Part shown: positions 5,816-12,634 of the stretch, piece after piece | Position numbering within the stretch: position 1 is the stretch's first letter | Layout: every line of letters begins with the position of its first letter | Assembly: GCA_002365025.1 (NCBI GenBank) | Contig: DEYX01000346.1 | Coordinates: 1 to 12,645, forward strand | Direction: 5' to 3' | DNA length: 12,645 nucleotides | Origin: Hungatella sp. UBA3147 | GTDB lineage: Bacteria; Bacillota; Clostridia; Lachnospirales; Lachnospiraceae | Notes under the pieces: model-generated | What the model was told of the DNA's origin: nothing | Database searches by the model: none | Seen by the model: the letters and a program-made list of their open reading frames with translations, nothing else | Program-made: the position numbers and the translations under genes

Positions 5816-7221
5816 TGGATATGATGAAATTTGCACCGGAGCCTTTCAAAATTAAGATGGTAGAGCCTATGGGAAACTTAGACAAGGAAGAAAGAAAAGA
5901 AGCCATAAAGACCGCAGGATATAATACGTTCCTGTTAAAATCAGAGGAATGTTTTATTGACCTTTTGACAGATTCCGGAACAAATGCAATGAGCGACAGA
6001 CAGTGGGCAGGGCTGATGTTAGGTGACGAAGCCTATGGCGGCTCCAGGAACTTTTATCATCTGGAAGAGACTGTACGTGAACTCTTTGGATTCCAATATG
6101 TAGTTCCGACTCATCAGGGGCGGGGCGCAGAGAACATTCTGTCTTCTCTTACCATTAAGCCAGGAGACTATGTGCCAGGCAACATGTATTTCACCACAAC
6201 CCGCTTCCATCAGGAACACAATGGGGCCACCTTCCGTGACGTGGTTATTGATGAAGCCCATGATCCAAATGCAATCCTGGACTTTAAGGGCAATGTAGAC
6301 TTAAATAAGTTCCAGGCTCTCATTGACGAAGTCGGCGCAGACAGGATCCCATATATCTGCCTTGCAGTTACTGTAAACCTGGCAGGCGGCCAGCCCGTTT
6401 CCATGGCTAACATAAAGGCTGTATCCGAAATGGCCCATAAGTATGGCATTAAGGTAATGTTTGATGCTACCAGATGTGTAGAGAACGCATATTTCATCAA
6501 GACAAGAGAAAAAGGCTATGAAGATAAGACCATCAAGGAAATTGTTCATGAATTGTTCTCCTACGGCGATGGCTGCACCATGTCCGGAAAGAAAGACTGC
6601 CTGACCAATATCGGCGGATTCCTGTGCATGAATGACAAAGATTTATACATCCGTGCAACTGGAATGGTGGTACAGTATGAAGGTATGCCTACCTACGGTG
6701 GAATGGCAGGAAGAGATATGGAAGCTATGGCAATTGGTCTTAAAGAGTCGATGGAATTCAACTACATCAGTCACCGTGTCAATCAAATCCGTTACCTTGG
6801 CGAGAAGCTGGATGCTGCAGGAGTTCCTATGGTTAAGCCTAGCGGCGGCCATGCAATCTTTGTAGATGCCCGTGCATTCTTAGACCATCTGGATCAGAAA
6901 ACGGACTTCCCGGCACAGGCTCTGGCAGCAGCTGTTTACGAGTTCTCCGGCGTTAGAACCATGGAACGCGGCATTATCTCCGCAGGCAGAGATAATAAGA
7001 CAGGAGAGAACCATGTGCCGAAGCTGGAGACCATCCGTCTGACCATTCCGAGAAGAGTTTATACATATGCACACCTGGATTATGTTGCTGAAGCAATCAT
7101 TCAGCTGTATCAGATGAGACATGACATCAGCGGTCTGAAATGGGTTTATGAGCCAGAAGTACTGCGCTTCTTTACCGGACGCTTTGAGCCTAAGAATGGA
7201 GAGTTAATTAAGGGATTCTGA
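5815..7221 (+). CDS. tpl: Tyrosine phenol-lyase (beta-tyrosinase)
   Basis: This PLP-dependent fold-type I lyase of 468 residues splits L-tyrosine into phenol, pyruvate and ammonium. It aligns along nearly its whole length with the Citrobacter freundii enzyme as I recall it. The PLP lysine is K260 in SGKKD (C. freundii K257); Y74, R103, D217 and R408 match Y71, R100, D214 and R404. The residues that separate this enzyme from tryptophanase are of the phenol-lyase type: T127 in MYFTTTR (T124), R385 in MERGII (R381) and F452/F453 (F448/F449). The C-terminus is a few residues longer than the C. freundii protein. The ATG shares its A with the transporter's TAA stop, and AGGAGG (5802-5807) lies inside the transporter gene. 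It is the last gene of its operon; a terminator follows after 40 bases. Confidence 0.94.
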   Translation: MDMMKFAPEPFKIKMVEPMGNLDKEERKEAIKTAGYNTFLLKSEECFIDLLTDSGTNAMSDRQWAGLMLGDEAYGGSRNFYHLEETVRELFGFQYVVPTHQGRGAENILSSLTIKPGDYVPGNMYFTTTRFHQEHNGATFRDVVIDEAHDPNAILDFKGNVDLNKFQALIDEVGADRIPYICLAVTVNLAGGQPVSMANIKAVSEMAHKYGIKVMFDATRCVENAYFIKTREKGYEDKTIKEIVHELFSYGDGCTMSGKKDCLTNIGGFLCMNDKDLYIRATGMVVQYEGMPTYGGMAGRDMEAMAIGLKESMEFNYISHRVNQIRYLGEKLDAAGVPMVKPSGGHAIFVDARAFLDHLDQKTDFPAQALAAAVYEFSGVRTMERGIISAGRDNKTGENHVPKLETIRLTIPRRVYTYAHLDYVAEAIIQLYQMRHDISGLKWVYEPEVLRFFTGRFEPKNGELIKGF

Positions 7222-7261
7222 TACTTAGAATGAAACAGATCGCTTAGTTGTGAAATAAGGG

Positions 7262-7306
7262 AAAATGCTGTTTTTAGCCTGGAAGGGCTGGAAACAGCAT
7301 TTTTCT
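7262..7306 (+). terminator. Rho-independent terminator after tyrosine phenol-lyase
   Basis: AAAATGCTGTTT (7262-7273) pairs with AAACAGCATTTT (7292-7303), with an inner AGCC/GGCT pairing. TTTTTC follows. The A-run on the left side could also allow termination on the minus strand. Confidence 0.85.
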
Positions 7307-7394
7307 TATATGAGCTACAACATTGATGTGTTGTTAAGGTTGAAATTATGCATATTGCACAAAAAATATTTATTTTATTAAACAAATTTGCAAA

Positions 7395-7423
7395 TAGACA
7401 TCTGCAAAGATCCGTGATATACT
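7395..7423 (+). promoter_or_regulatory. Promoter of the beta-glucoside (licT-PTS-GH1) operon
   Basis: TAGACA (7395-7400) and TATACT (7418-7423) are 17 bases apart, with a TG extension before the -10 (TGATATACT). The start should be near 7430, just upstream of the first RAT element. A perfect palindrome, ATTTGCAAAT (7386-7395), touches the -35 box. Confidence 0.6.
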
Positions 7424-7442
7424 GCGTTTAGAAAATAGATGT

Positions 7443-7476
7443 GTAGTTTGTGACTGGTAAGGCAGGCAAGGTCTAC
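7443..7476 (+). promoter_or_regulatory. RAT1: ribonucleic antiterminator target upstream of the antiterminator gene
   Basis: The 5' half AGTTTGTGACTG and 3' half GCAGGCAAGGTCT match the BglG/LicT target consensus as recalled (GGATTGTTACTG...GCAGGCAAAACC). The apical loop is GTAAG. The lower stem is GTAG (7443-7446) with CTAC (7473-7476), so the consensus bottom G-C pair is replaced by A-T. Its 3' end overlaps the first arm of the following terminator by 10 bases, the defining geometry of this antitermination system. Confidence 0.72.
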
Positions 7477-7532
7477 AGGGTTGTTATCACATATCCTAGT
7501 GATGTGATGGTCCTCGTAGCTTGTCTTTTTTT
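7467..7532 (+). terminator. Conditional terminator t1 in the licT leader
   Basis: A long segmented stem pairs CAAG (7467-7470), CTAC (7473-7476), AGGG and ATCACAT with ATGTGAT, TCCT, GTAG (7516-7519) and CTTG (7520-7523). TCTTTTTTT follows. Forming RAT1 removes its left arm, so it should stop transcription only when the antiterminator is inactive. Confidence 0.75.
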
Positions 7533-7548
7533 ATTACTGGAAGGGCTT

Positions 7549-8388
7549 ATGAAAATTGAAAAAGTTTTGAACAATAACATGGTATCAGCTTATAATACCG
7601 AGGGGAAAGAAATCATACTGAAGGGTAAATCCATTGGCTTTGGAAAGAAAAGGGGCGATGAGGTGGACCGGAAGCTGGTGGAACGGGTATTTGTACAGAA
7701 TGATAAGCGGGATGCCCGGCACTTTGAAGAGTATTTCGCAAAGCTTCCCCAGGAATACTGGGATATCAGTGAACAGGCTGTTGATTACGCCAAAAGCGAG
7801 TTTGGAATGCAGCTGGATTCCCGGATCATCCTCCCGGTGTGTGACCATATCGCCGGTGCGGTAGACCGTTATAAAAACGGAACCATACTACGAAATGCAA
7901 TGCTGTGGGAGGGGAAACGGTTTTATCCCAATGAATTTCAAGTGGGTCAGTATGCGGTCGACTTAATTCGGAGAAGGCTTAATATTTCCATGGAAGAGGA
8001 TGAAGCCATGTTCCTGGCGTTTCATTTTGTTTATGGACAGTTAAACCGCCAGGAAACCGATGATTTGGGGATAATTACGGAAGTTATTAAAGACATTGTG
8101 GATATTGTAGAGGCGTCCTTTCAGATCAGGCTGGATACAGAGTCCTGGGATTACAGACGTTTTGTGACCCACATTCGTTTTTTTGCCCAGCGCATGCTGC
8201 AGAATAAGCAGTACGAGGCGACCAATGAAGAGTGGTATCAGCTGCTAAAGGATAAGTACCGCAGAGCTTATAACTGTATTATTAAAATAGCGGATTATAT
8301 ACACGACCGGTATTACTATGAAATAGACCGGGAAGAAATGATGTATCTGATGATTCACATAGAAAAAGTTACAAGAGAACTGTTTTAA
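7549..8388 (+). CDS. licT: LicT/BglG-family transcriptional antiterminator
   Basis: This 279-residue RNA-binding regulator is close in length to B. subtilis LicT (277). Residues 1-56 are the co-antiterminator domain (MKIEKVLNNNMVSAYNTEGK ... KGKSIGFGKKRGDEVD). PRD1 carries H100 (CDHIAGAV) and H159 (FLAFHFV). PRD2 carries H208 (FVTHIRFFAQR) and H270 (YLMIHIEKV). All four phosphorylatable histidines fall at or within one residue of their LicT positions. PRD1 histidines receive inhibitory phosphate from the EII permease; PRD2 histidines receive activating phosphate from HPr. The frame extends upstream to a TTG at 7450, but that stretch is the RAT/terminator leader. I therefore start at the ATG at 7549, preceded by GGAAGGG and beginning exactly with the family N-terminus. 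It controls itself and the PTS/GH1 genes through RAT1 and RAT2. Confidence 0.92.
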   Translation: MKIEKVLNNNMVSAYNTEGKEIILKGKSIGFGKKRGDEVDRKLVERVFVQNDKRDARHFEEYFAKLPQEYWDISEQAVDYAKSEFGMQLDSRIILPVCDHIAGAVDRYKNGTILRNAMLWEGKRFYPNEFQVGQYAVDLIRRRLNISMEEDEAMFLAFHFVYGQLNRQETDDLGIITEVIKDIVDIVEASFQIRLDTESWDYRRFVTHIRFFAQRMLQNKQYEATNEEWYQLLKDKYRRAYNCIIKIADYIHDRYYYEIDREEMMYLMIHIEKVTRELF

Positions 8389-8400
8389 AACAGAGGGCTG

Positions 8401-8439
8401 GGATTGTTACCGGACGGGAAATATGGTCCGGGCAGGACC
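8401..8439 (+). promoter_or_regulatory. RAT2: ribonucleic antiterminator target upstream of the PTS gene
   Basis: The 5' half GGATTGTTACCG differs from the recalled consensus at one base (T to C), and the 3' half ends GGCAGGACC (consensus GGCAAAACC). The upper stem CTG/CAG is changed to CCG/CGG, which keeps pairing. It is lengthened by GAC/GTC around the loop GGGAAATATG, making this RAT about 10 bases longer than usual. It begins 12 bases after the licT stop and overlaps the next terminator by about 5 bases. Confidence 0.85.
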
Positions 8440-8506
8440 CTGCATGGAGAGTAGGCTGCAATGATTATATTATTTGCAGGCTGCTTTTCGGCAGGGTCCT
8501 TTTTAT
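8434..8506 (+). terminator. Conditional terminator t2 between licT and the PTS gene
   Basis: AGGACCCTGC (8434-8443) pairs perfectly with GCAGGGTCCT (8491-8500), and TTTTATAT follows. An inner hairpin CTGCAA/TTGCAG caps the stem. The left arm overlaps the 3' end of RAT2, so antiterminator binding should open it. Confidence 0.85.
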
Positions 8507-8548
8507 ATATAAAACAAAAAATCCTACGGGAAATATTTATTGAATGAT

Positions 8549-8580
8549 AAGGCGTTATAAGATAGCCGGCAGACGCCTTT
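8549..8580 (+). terminator. Possible weak hairpin ahead of the PTS gene
   Basis: AAGGCGT (8549-8555) pairs with ACGCCTT (8572-8578) around a 16-base loop, and only four T residues close it. It may be a weak second attenuator or just leader structure 45 bases before the PTS start codon. Confidence 0.3.
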
Positions 8581-8624
8581 TCAGATAGATAACAATGAGT
8601 AAACCTTAATAAGGGGGAGATAAT

Positions 8625-10496
8625 ATGGCATTTGATTATGCACAGACCGCACAGACCTTACTTGAAAAGGTTGGCGGAGAAAATAATGTGAGCGGGCTGT
8701 CCCATTGTATGACACGCCTGCGGTTCGTACTGAAAGACAGTACAGTTCCTAAAGATTCTGAAATTGAAAAGGTACCGGGTGTGATCCGGGTGGTCCGCCA
8801 GGCCGGACAGTTCCAGGTAGTTATCGGCAACGAGGTATCAAATGTATATAAGGAATTTATAAAGCTTGGACAATTTGAAGAGAGCACCGGGAATAAGGAT
8901 GAAGGTCCTAAGGAGAATTTGTTCTCACGTATGTGCAGTTTTGTAGCCGGCTGCATGACCCCTCTGCTTCCCGCCATGCTTGGCTGCGGTATGATCAAAG
9001 TAGTGCTGACACTTCTGACCACCTTTGGGTTAGTGGGTACGTCCGGAAGTACGTATGTGATTTTATCCGCAGTAGGAGATGCTTTCTTCTACTTCCTGCC
9101 CATTTTGCTGGCCATGACCACAGCAAAGCGTCTTGGTTCCAACATTTACCTGGCAATGGTAGTAGCCGCGCTTTTGATCCATCCTGATATTACGGGTCTG
9201 CTGAGCCAGGGAAATACCACATATTTTGGATTGCCTGTCACGGCGGCCGTATATAGCTCCTCCGTTCTTCCTATCTTCCTTATCGTTCCGATTATGGGAT
9301 ATATTGAACGGTTTGCGGATAAGGTTTGCCCCAATCTTTTAAAGGTATTTTTGAAACCGTTATTAGTCTTATTCATAACCGTGCCCATTGCATTAGTTGT
9401 TGTTGGACCCCTTGGAAGCATTCTCGGAAATTATCTGGCAGTCGGTATCAATTTCTTATATAGCAAAGCCGGCTGGCTCACCATCATGCTGATCTCTGCA
9501 GCCATGCCGTTTATCGTTATGACTGGAATGCATTATGCATTGATACCTATGTTCGCCATTAGTATGGCGACCTTTGGATTTGATGCCATTGTACTTATTA
9601 CCATGTTCTGCTCCAACCTGGCACAGGGAGGGGCCTCCCTGGCCGTTGCTGTCCGCTCCAGGGATGAAAATGTAAAGTCTGCCGCATCTGCCTGTGGAAT
9701 CTCAGCAGTTGTAGCAGGCGTTACAGAGCCTGCAATGTATGGTGTGACGTTAAAATACAAAACACCCATGATAGCAGCGGTAATCGGTGCAGCAGCATCA
9801 GGTCTTTATGCCGGAATCACCCATCTGGTAGCTTATTCCATGGGTGGTTCTCCCTCCTCCCTGACCTTAATCACCATGATCGGAGGTGAGGGATTCGGCA
9901 ATTTGATAAATGGTGTGATTGCTCTTATTATCTCTCTGACCGTATCCTTTGTCATGACTCTTATTCTTTATAAGCCAGAGGAGGAGAACGGGAAGCCGGA
10001 AACTACCGGGGGTGCTCCTTCTGAAGAGAAAAAGCCGCTGGTGGAAACGATTGAACTTGCAAGTCCTCTTACAGGAAGGGTAATTTCTTTAGCCGAGATA
10101 GAGGATCCGGTATTTGCAGGCGGAGTGCTAGGAGAAGGGGTAGCCATAATTCCGGACGAAGGAAAGGTATATGCTCCTGCGGACGGAACCATCAGTGCTG
10201 TAACCGACACAAAGCATGCGGTCGGTATCACTACGGATACAGGAGCAGAAGTACTGATCCATGTAGGACTTGATACGGTGCGTCTTGGAGGAGAAGGTTT
10301 TACCCTTCACTGCAGGCAAGGGGACCGGATCATAAAGGGAAGCCTTCTGCTGGAGTTTGATATGAAGAAAATTAAGGAAGCGGGCTTATCGCTTACAACT
10401 CCTGTGCTTGTATCTAATATGAATAACTTTGTAAGCTTAAAGGCAGAAAATAAAAAGCAGATAGAGGTTGGAGAGAAGCTGATAACAATTGTTTAA
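8625..10496 (+). CDS. bglP: PTS beta-glucoside-specific permease, EIIBCA
   Basis: This 623-residue membrane permease takes up and phosphorylates beta-glucosides at the expense of phosphoenolpyruvate via HPr. Domain order is B-C-A. IIB (1-~85) has phosphocysteine C28 in LSHCMTRLRF. IIC (~105-450) has about ten hydrophobic segments and the conserved VTEPAMYGVTLKYK (E368). IIA (~475-615) is of the glucose type, with H531 (KHAVGI) and the phosphorylated H546 (LIHVGLDTV), spaced 15 residues as in IIA-Glc. All transfer residues are present, so the protein looks complete and active. AAGGGGGAGA precedes the ATG. It sits behind RAT2/t2 and 21 bases before the GH1 gene. It is also the likely negative kinase for the LicT protein. 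Which beta-glucoside (salicin, arbutin, cellobiose or other) is not readable from the sequence. Confidence 0.93.
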   Translation: MAFDYAQTAQTLLEKVGGENNVSGLSHCMTRLRFVLKDSTVPKDSEIEKVPGVIRVVRQAGQFQVVIGNEVSNVYKEFIKLGQFEESTGNKDEGPKENLFSRMCSFVAGCMTPLLPAMLGCGMIKVVLTLLTTFGLVGTSGSTYVILSAVGDAFFYFLPILLAMTTAKRLGSNIYLAMVVAALLIHPDITGLLSQGNTTYFGLPVTAAVYSSSVLPIFLIVPIMGYIERFADKVCPNLLKVFLKPLLVLFITVPIALVVVGPLGSILGNYLAVGINFLYSKAGWLTIMLISAAMPFIVMTGMHYALIPMFAISMATFGFDAIVLITMFCSNLAQGGASLAVAVRSRDENVKSAASACGISAVVAGVTEPAMYGVTLKYKTPMIAAVIGAAASGLYAGITHLVAYSMGGSPSSLTLITMIGGEGFGNLINGVIALIISLTVSFVMTLILYKPEEENGKPETTGGAPSEEKKPLVETIELASPLTGRVISLAEIEDPVFAGGVLGEGVAIIPDEGKVYAPADGTISAVTDTKHAVGITTDTGAEVLIHVGLDTVRLGGEGFTLHCRQGDRIIKGSLLLEFDMKKIKEAGLSLTTPVLVSNMNNFVSLKAENKKQIEVGEKLITIV

Positions 10497-10517
10497 TCAT
10501 TATGAAAGAGGTGCCTA

Positions 10518-11963
10518 ATGTCTGTATTTTCTGAAGATTTTTTATGGGGAGGCGCGGTGGCGGCTAACCAGTGTGAGGGCGCATGGAATGAGGCGGGAAA
10601 GGGAATCGCAGATCCTGATGTATGTACGGGAGGTTCCCATGCAAGATCCAAACGGATCACCCGGACCATAGAGCCGGATACATGTTACCCAAGCCATGAA
10701 GCCATTGATTTTTACCATCATTATAAAGAAGATATTGCCCTGTTTGCTGAGATGGGTTTTAAAGTATTCCGTTTTTCCATTGCCTGGACCAGAATTTTCC
10801 CTACGGGCATGGAAATGGAGCCGAATGAGGCTGGTCTGGAATTTTATGACAGGGTAATCGATGAGTGCTTAAACCATGGCATGGAACCGCTGATCACCAT
10901 TTCCCATTACGAGATGCCCTTTGCCCTTACGGAAAAGTACAATGGCTGGGCTTCCAGAGAGTGCATCGGACTGTATGTTAAATATGCGGAAACGCTGTTC
11001 AAACGCTATAAGGGAAAGGTGAAATACTGGCTGACCTTTAATGAGATCAATGCAGGGACAATGCCCATGGGCGGTTTCCTTTCCTTAGGCATTTTAAATG
11101 AGGGAACAACGGATTTTACAAACCAGACGGATATTCCAAATCTCCGCTTCCAGGGCCTTCATCATCAGTTTGTGGCCAGTGCCCGGGCGGTTAAGGCCGG
11201 ACATGAGATTGACCCGGACTGTAAGATCGGCTGTATGCTCTGTTATATTACCACCTATCCTTTGACCTGCAATCCGGATGATATATTAGAAGCCCAGAGA
11301 CGGAATCAGATTTTAAACCAGTTCTGCGGCGATGTGCAGGTTAGGGGAGAATATCCCAGTTTTATGAACCGTTATTTCAGGGAAAACGGGATTTCCATAC
11401 AGATGGAGCCGGGAGACTTGGAAACCATAAAAGAGGGCTGTGTGGATTATTATACCTTCAGTTATTATATGTCTAACTGTGCCACTGCTTCGCCGGAACA
11501 GGCAGGCACCTCCGGCAACTTAATGGGAGGAGCGAAAAATCCTTATCTGGAATCCAGCGACTGGGGCTGGCAGATCGATCCTAAGGGACTTCGTTATACG
11601 CTGAATGAGCTTTACGGACGTTACCGCATTCCTCTGATGGTGGTAGAAAACGGCCTGGGTGCTTATGATAAGAAGGAAGAGGATGGGAGCATCAGGGACG
11701 ATTACCGCATCGATTACTTAAGGAAACACATTGAGCAGATGAAGGAAGCCGTGGAGGATGGTGTGGATCTGATGGGGTATACCCCTTGGGGCTGCATTGA
11801 TCTGGTCAGCGCTTCCACCGGAGAAATGGCAAAGCGCTACGGTTTTATATACGTTGAAAAATATGATGATGGAACCGGAGATTTATCCAGGAGGAAAAAG
11901 AAATCCTTTGAATGGTATAAAAAAGTAATTGAAACAAATGGAGAAAACTTAGAGGGTATCTGA
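10518..11963 (+). CDS. 6-phospho-beta-glucosidase, glycoside hydrolase family 1
   Basis: This 481-residue cytoplasmic (beta/alpha)8-barrel enzyme hydrolyses the 6-phospho-beta-glucosides delivered by the preceding permease, releasing glucose 6-phosphate and the aglycone or glucose. The N-terminal family signature FLWGGAVAANQCEGAW (9-24) is present. The acid/base is E176 in TFNEIN and the nucleophile E377 in VVENGLG. The phosphate-recognition set of 6-phospho-glucosidases, S-x5-K-x-Y, is seen as S433, K439 and Y441 (STGEMAKRYGF). This distinguishes it from GH1 enzymes acting on unphosphorylated sugars. No signal peptide is present. AGAGGTG precedes the ATG. It is the last gene of the operon, and no classical U-tract terminator was recognised after it. 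Confidence 0.94.
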   Translation: MSVFSEDFLWGGAVAANQCEGAWNEAGKGIADPDVCTGGSHARSKRITRTIEPDTCYPSHEAIDFYHHYKEDIALFAEMGFKVFRFSIAWTRIFPTGMEMEPNEAGLEFYDRVIDECLNHGMEPLITISHYEMPFALTEKYNGWASRECIGLYVKYAETLFKRYKGKVKYWLTFNEINAGTMPMGGFLSLGILNEGTTDFTNQTDIPNLRFQGLHHQFVASARAVKAGHEIDPDCKIGCMLCYITTYPLTCNPDDILEAQRRNQILNQFCGDVQVRGEYPSFMNRYFRENGISIQMEPGDLETIKEGCVDYYTFSYYMSNCATASPEQAGTSGNLMGGAKNPYLESSDWGWQIDPKGLRYTLNELYGRYRIPLMVVENGLGAYDKKEEDGSIRDDYRIDYLRKHIEQMKEAVEDGVDLMGYTPWGCIDLVSASTGEMAKRYGFIYVEKYDDGTGDLSRRKKKSFEWYKKVIETNGENLEGI

Positions 11964-12013
11964 AATCTTAAAATTGCATAAATAACAGATGTTTGGTAAA
12001 TGAGAAACTGCAA

Positions 12014-12056
12014 ACTTTCCAGTAATTGATTGTGTCTTTCTGAATCACTGGGAAGT
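12014..12056 (+). repeat. Hairpin in the 3' flank of the beta-glucosidase gene
   Basis: ACTTTCCAGT (12014-12023) pairs with ACTGGGAAGT (12047-12056) over 10 pairs with one G-U, around a 23-base loop. No U-tract follows, so it is not a standard terminator. It may stabilise the 3' end of the operon transcript. The rest of 11964-12167 shows no convincing gene. Confidence 0.4.
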
Positions 12057-12167
12057 ATGAGTCCAATTTAATATCGGCAAAGTCTTGGATTGATATCGTA
12101 AACAGTCCAGGAATTTGTCCGCCCCCTCTCTTATTTGTCGCAATCCTTGTATACACTATTAAACCTT

Positions 12168-12524
12168 TTAGTAGGAATTTATAGCTCCCAGGTTATCCAT
12201 ATAAAAAGCACAATCCATAATACCTCCGGAATTTAGGTCAATACAGCTGCGCATGTATTCAAAGTGTTTGATATCTAGCTCATTTTTACTGTCTAGGGCG
12301 ATACTATTGGAATAATTTATATCTTTTGCAGCAAAAAACATGTACACATACATGATGCCACTTTCAACTGCTGAAAAATAGGCCTCAAAATAAGCCTGTT
12401 CATTTTTCAGAAACTCAGCACCCTCGTCTTTATTTGCCTCCAGAAAAGCCAGCCACTCTTTGGCTATTTTCTCTTTACCTTTGATAACTTCTAACTTGTA
12501 TAATTTGATTTCCGTATGCTTCAT
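12168..12524 (-). CDS. Small uncharacterised protein, DUF6176-like
   Basis: This 118-residue soluble protein has no signal peptide or membrane segment. It reads like the DUF6176 family as I recall it: an N-terminal strand (IKLYKLEVIKGKEKIA), then KEWLAFLEANKDE, an aromatic-rich middle (QAYFEAYFSAVESGIMYVYMFF) and a C-terminal KHFEYMRSCID block. The overall pattern of an antiparallel sheet with helices suggests a dimeric alpha/beta-barrel-like fold (inferred). No catalytic residues are apparent and the function is unknown. AGGAGGA lies directly upstream of the ATG. The gene has its own consensus promoter with a palindromic operator, so it is probably inducible and separate from the beta-glucoside operon, whose genes converge on it. 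Confidence 0.8.
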   Translation of the reverse strand: MKHTEIKLYKLEVIKGKEKIAKEWLAFLEANKDEGAEFLKNEQAYFEAYFSAVESGIMYVYMFFAAKDINYSNSIALDSKNELDIKHFEYMRSCIDLNSGGIMDCAFYMDNLGAINSY

Positions 12525-12543
12525 ATATCCTCCTTTTAAATGA

Positions 12544-12557
12544 TTAGTCTAAACTAA
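12544..12557. promoter_or_regulatory. Palindromic operator candidate at the DUF6176-like gene start
   Basis: TTAGT-CTAA-ACTAA is an inverted repeat with perfect 5-base arms covering the predicted transcription start. A repressor there would block the strong promoter. Its likely regulator is not in the window and may be encoded just beyond the right edge. Confidence 0.45.
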
Positions 12558-12561
12558 CTTA

Positions 12562-12590
12562 ATTATAAAGTTATTGAACAGATTTGTCAA
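12562..12590 (-). promoter_or_regulatory. Consensus sigma-A promoter of the DUF6176-like gene
   Basis: On the minus strand, TTGACA (12590-12585) and TATAAT (12567-12562) are both perfect and separated by 17 bases. Transcription should start near 12555, about 30 bases before the start codon. Confidence 0.8.
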
Positions 12591-12628
12591 TCCAACTGAT
12601 TGAAAACAAGTTTATAGATAAAAAATAG

Positions 12629-12634
12629 TATAAT
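12629..12634 (+). promoter_or_regulatory. Possible -10 box of a gene beyond the right edge
   Basis: TATAAT occurs 11 bases before the window ends and would face a divergent gene to the right. No good -35 box is seen at 16-18 bases upstream, so this is tentative. Confidence 0.25.

Noticed and set aside
5815..7221. Tryptophanase as an alternative name for the lyase
   Set aside because: T127, R385 and F452/F453 are the phenol-lyase residues; tryptophanase has Asp and a hydrophobic residue at the first two positions.
7450..7548. Upstream in-frame extension of the licT gene starting at TTG 7450
   Set aside because: The 33 extra codons would translate through RAT1 and terminator t1. The family N-terminus and a ribosome-binding site point to the ATG at 7549.
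8636..9022. Minus-strand 128-codon frame opposite the PTS gene
   Set aside because: It is a complementary-strand shadow of the conserved EIIB/EIIC coding sequence, with no ribosome-binding site or family motifs.
11968..12156. Minus-strand frame of 62 codons with a GTG start, 11 bases after the DUF6176-like stop codon
   Set aside because: It has only a weak AAGG upstream, overlaps the 3' hairpin of the opposite operon, and its translation matches no family I recognise. A co-transcribed small gene cannot be excluded but is not supported.
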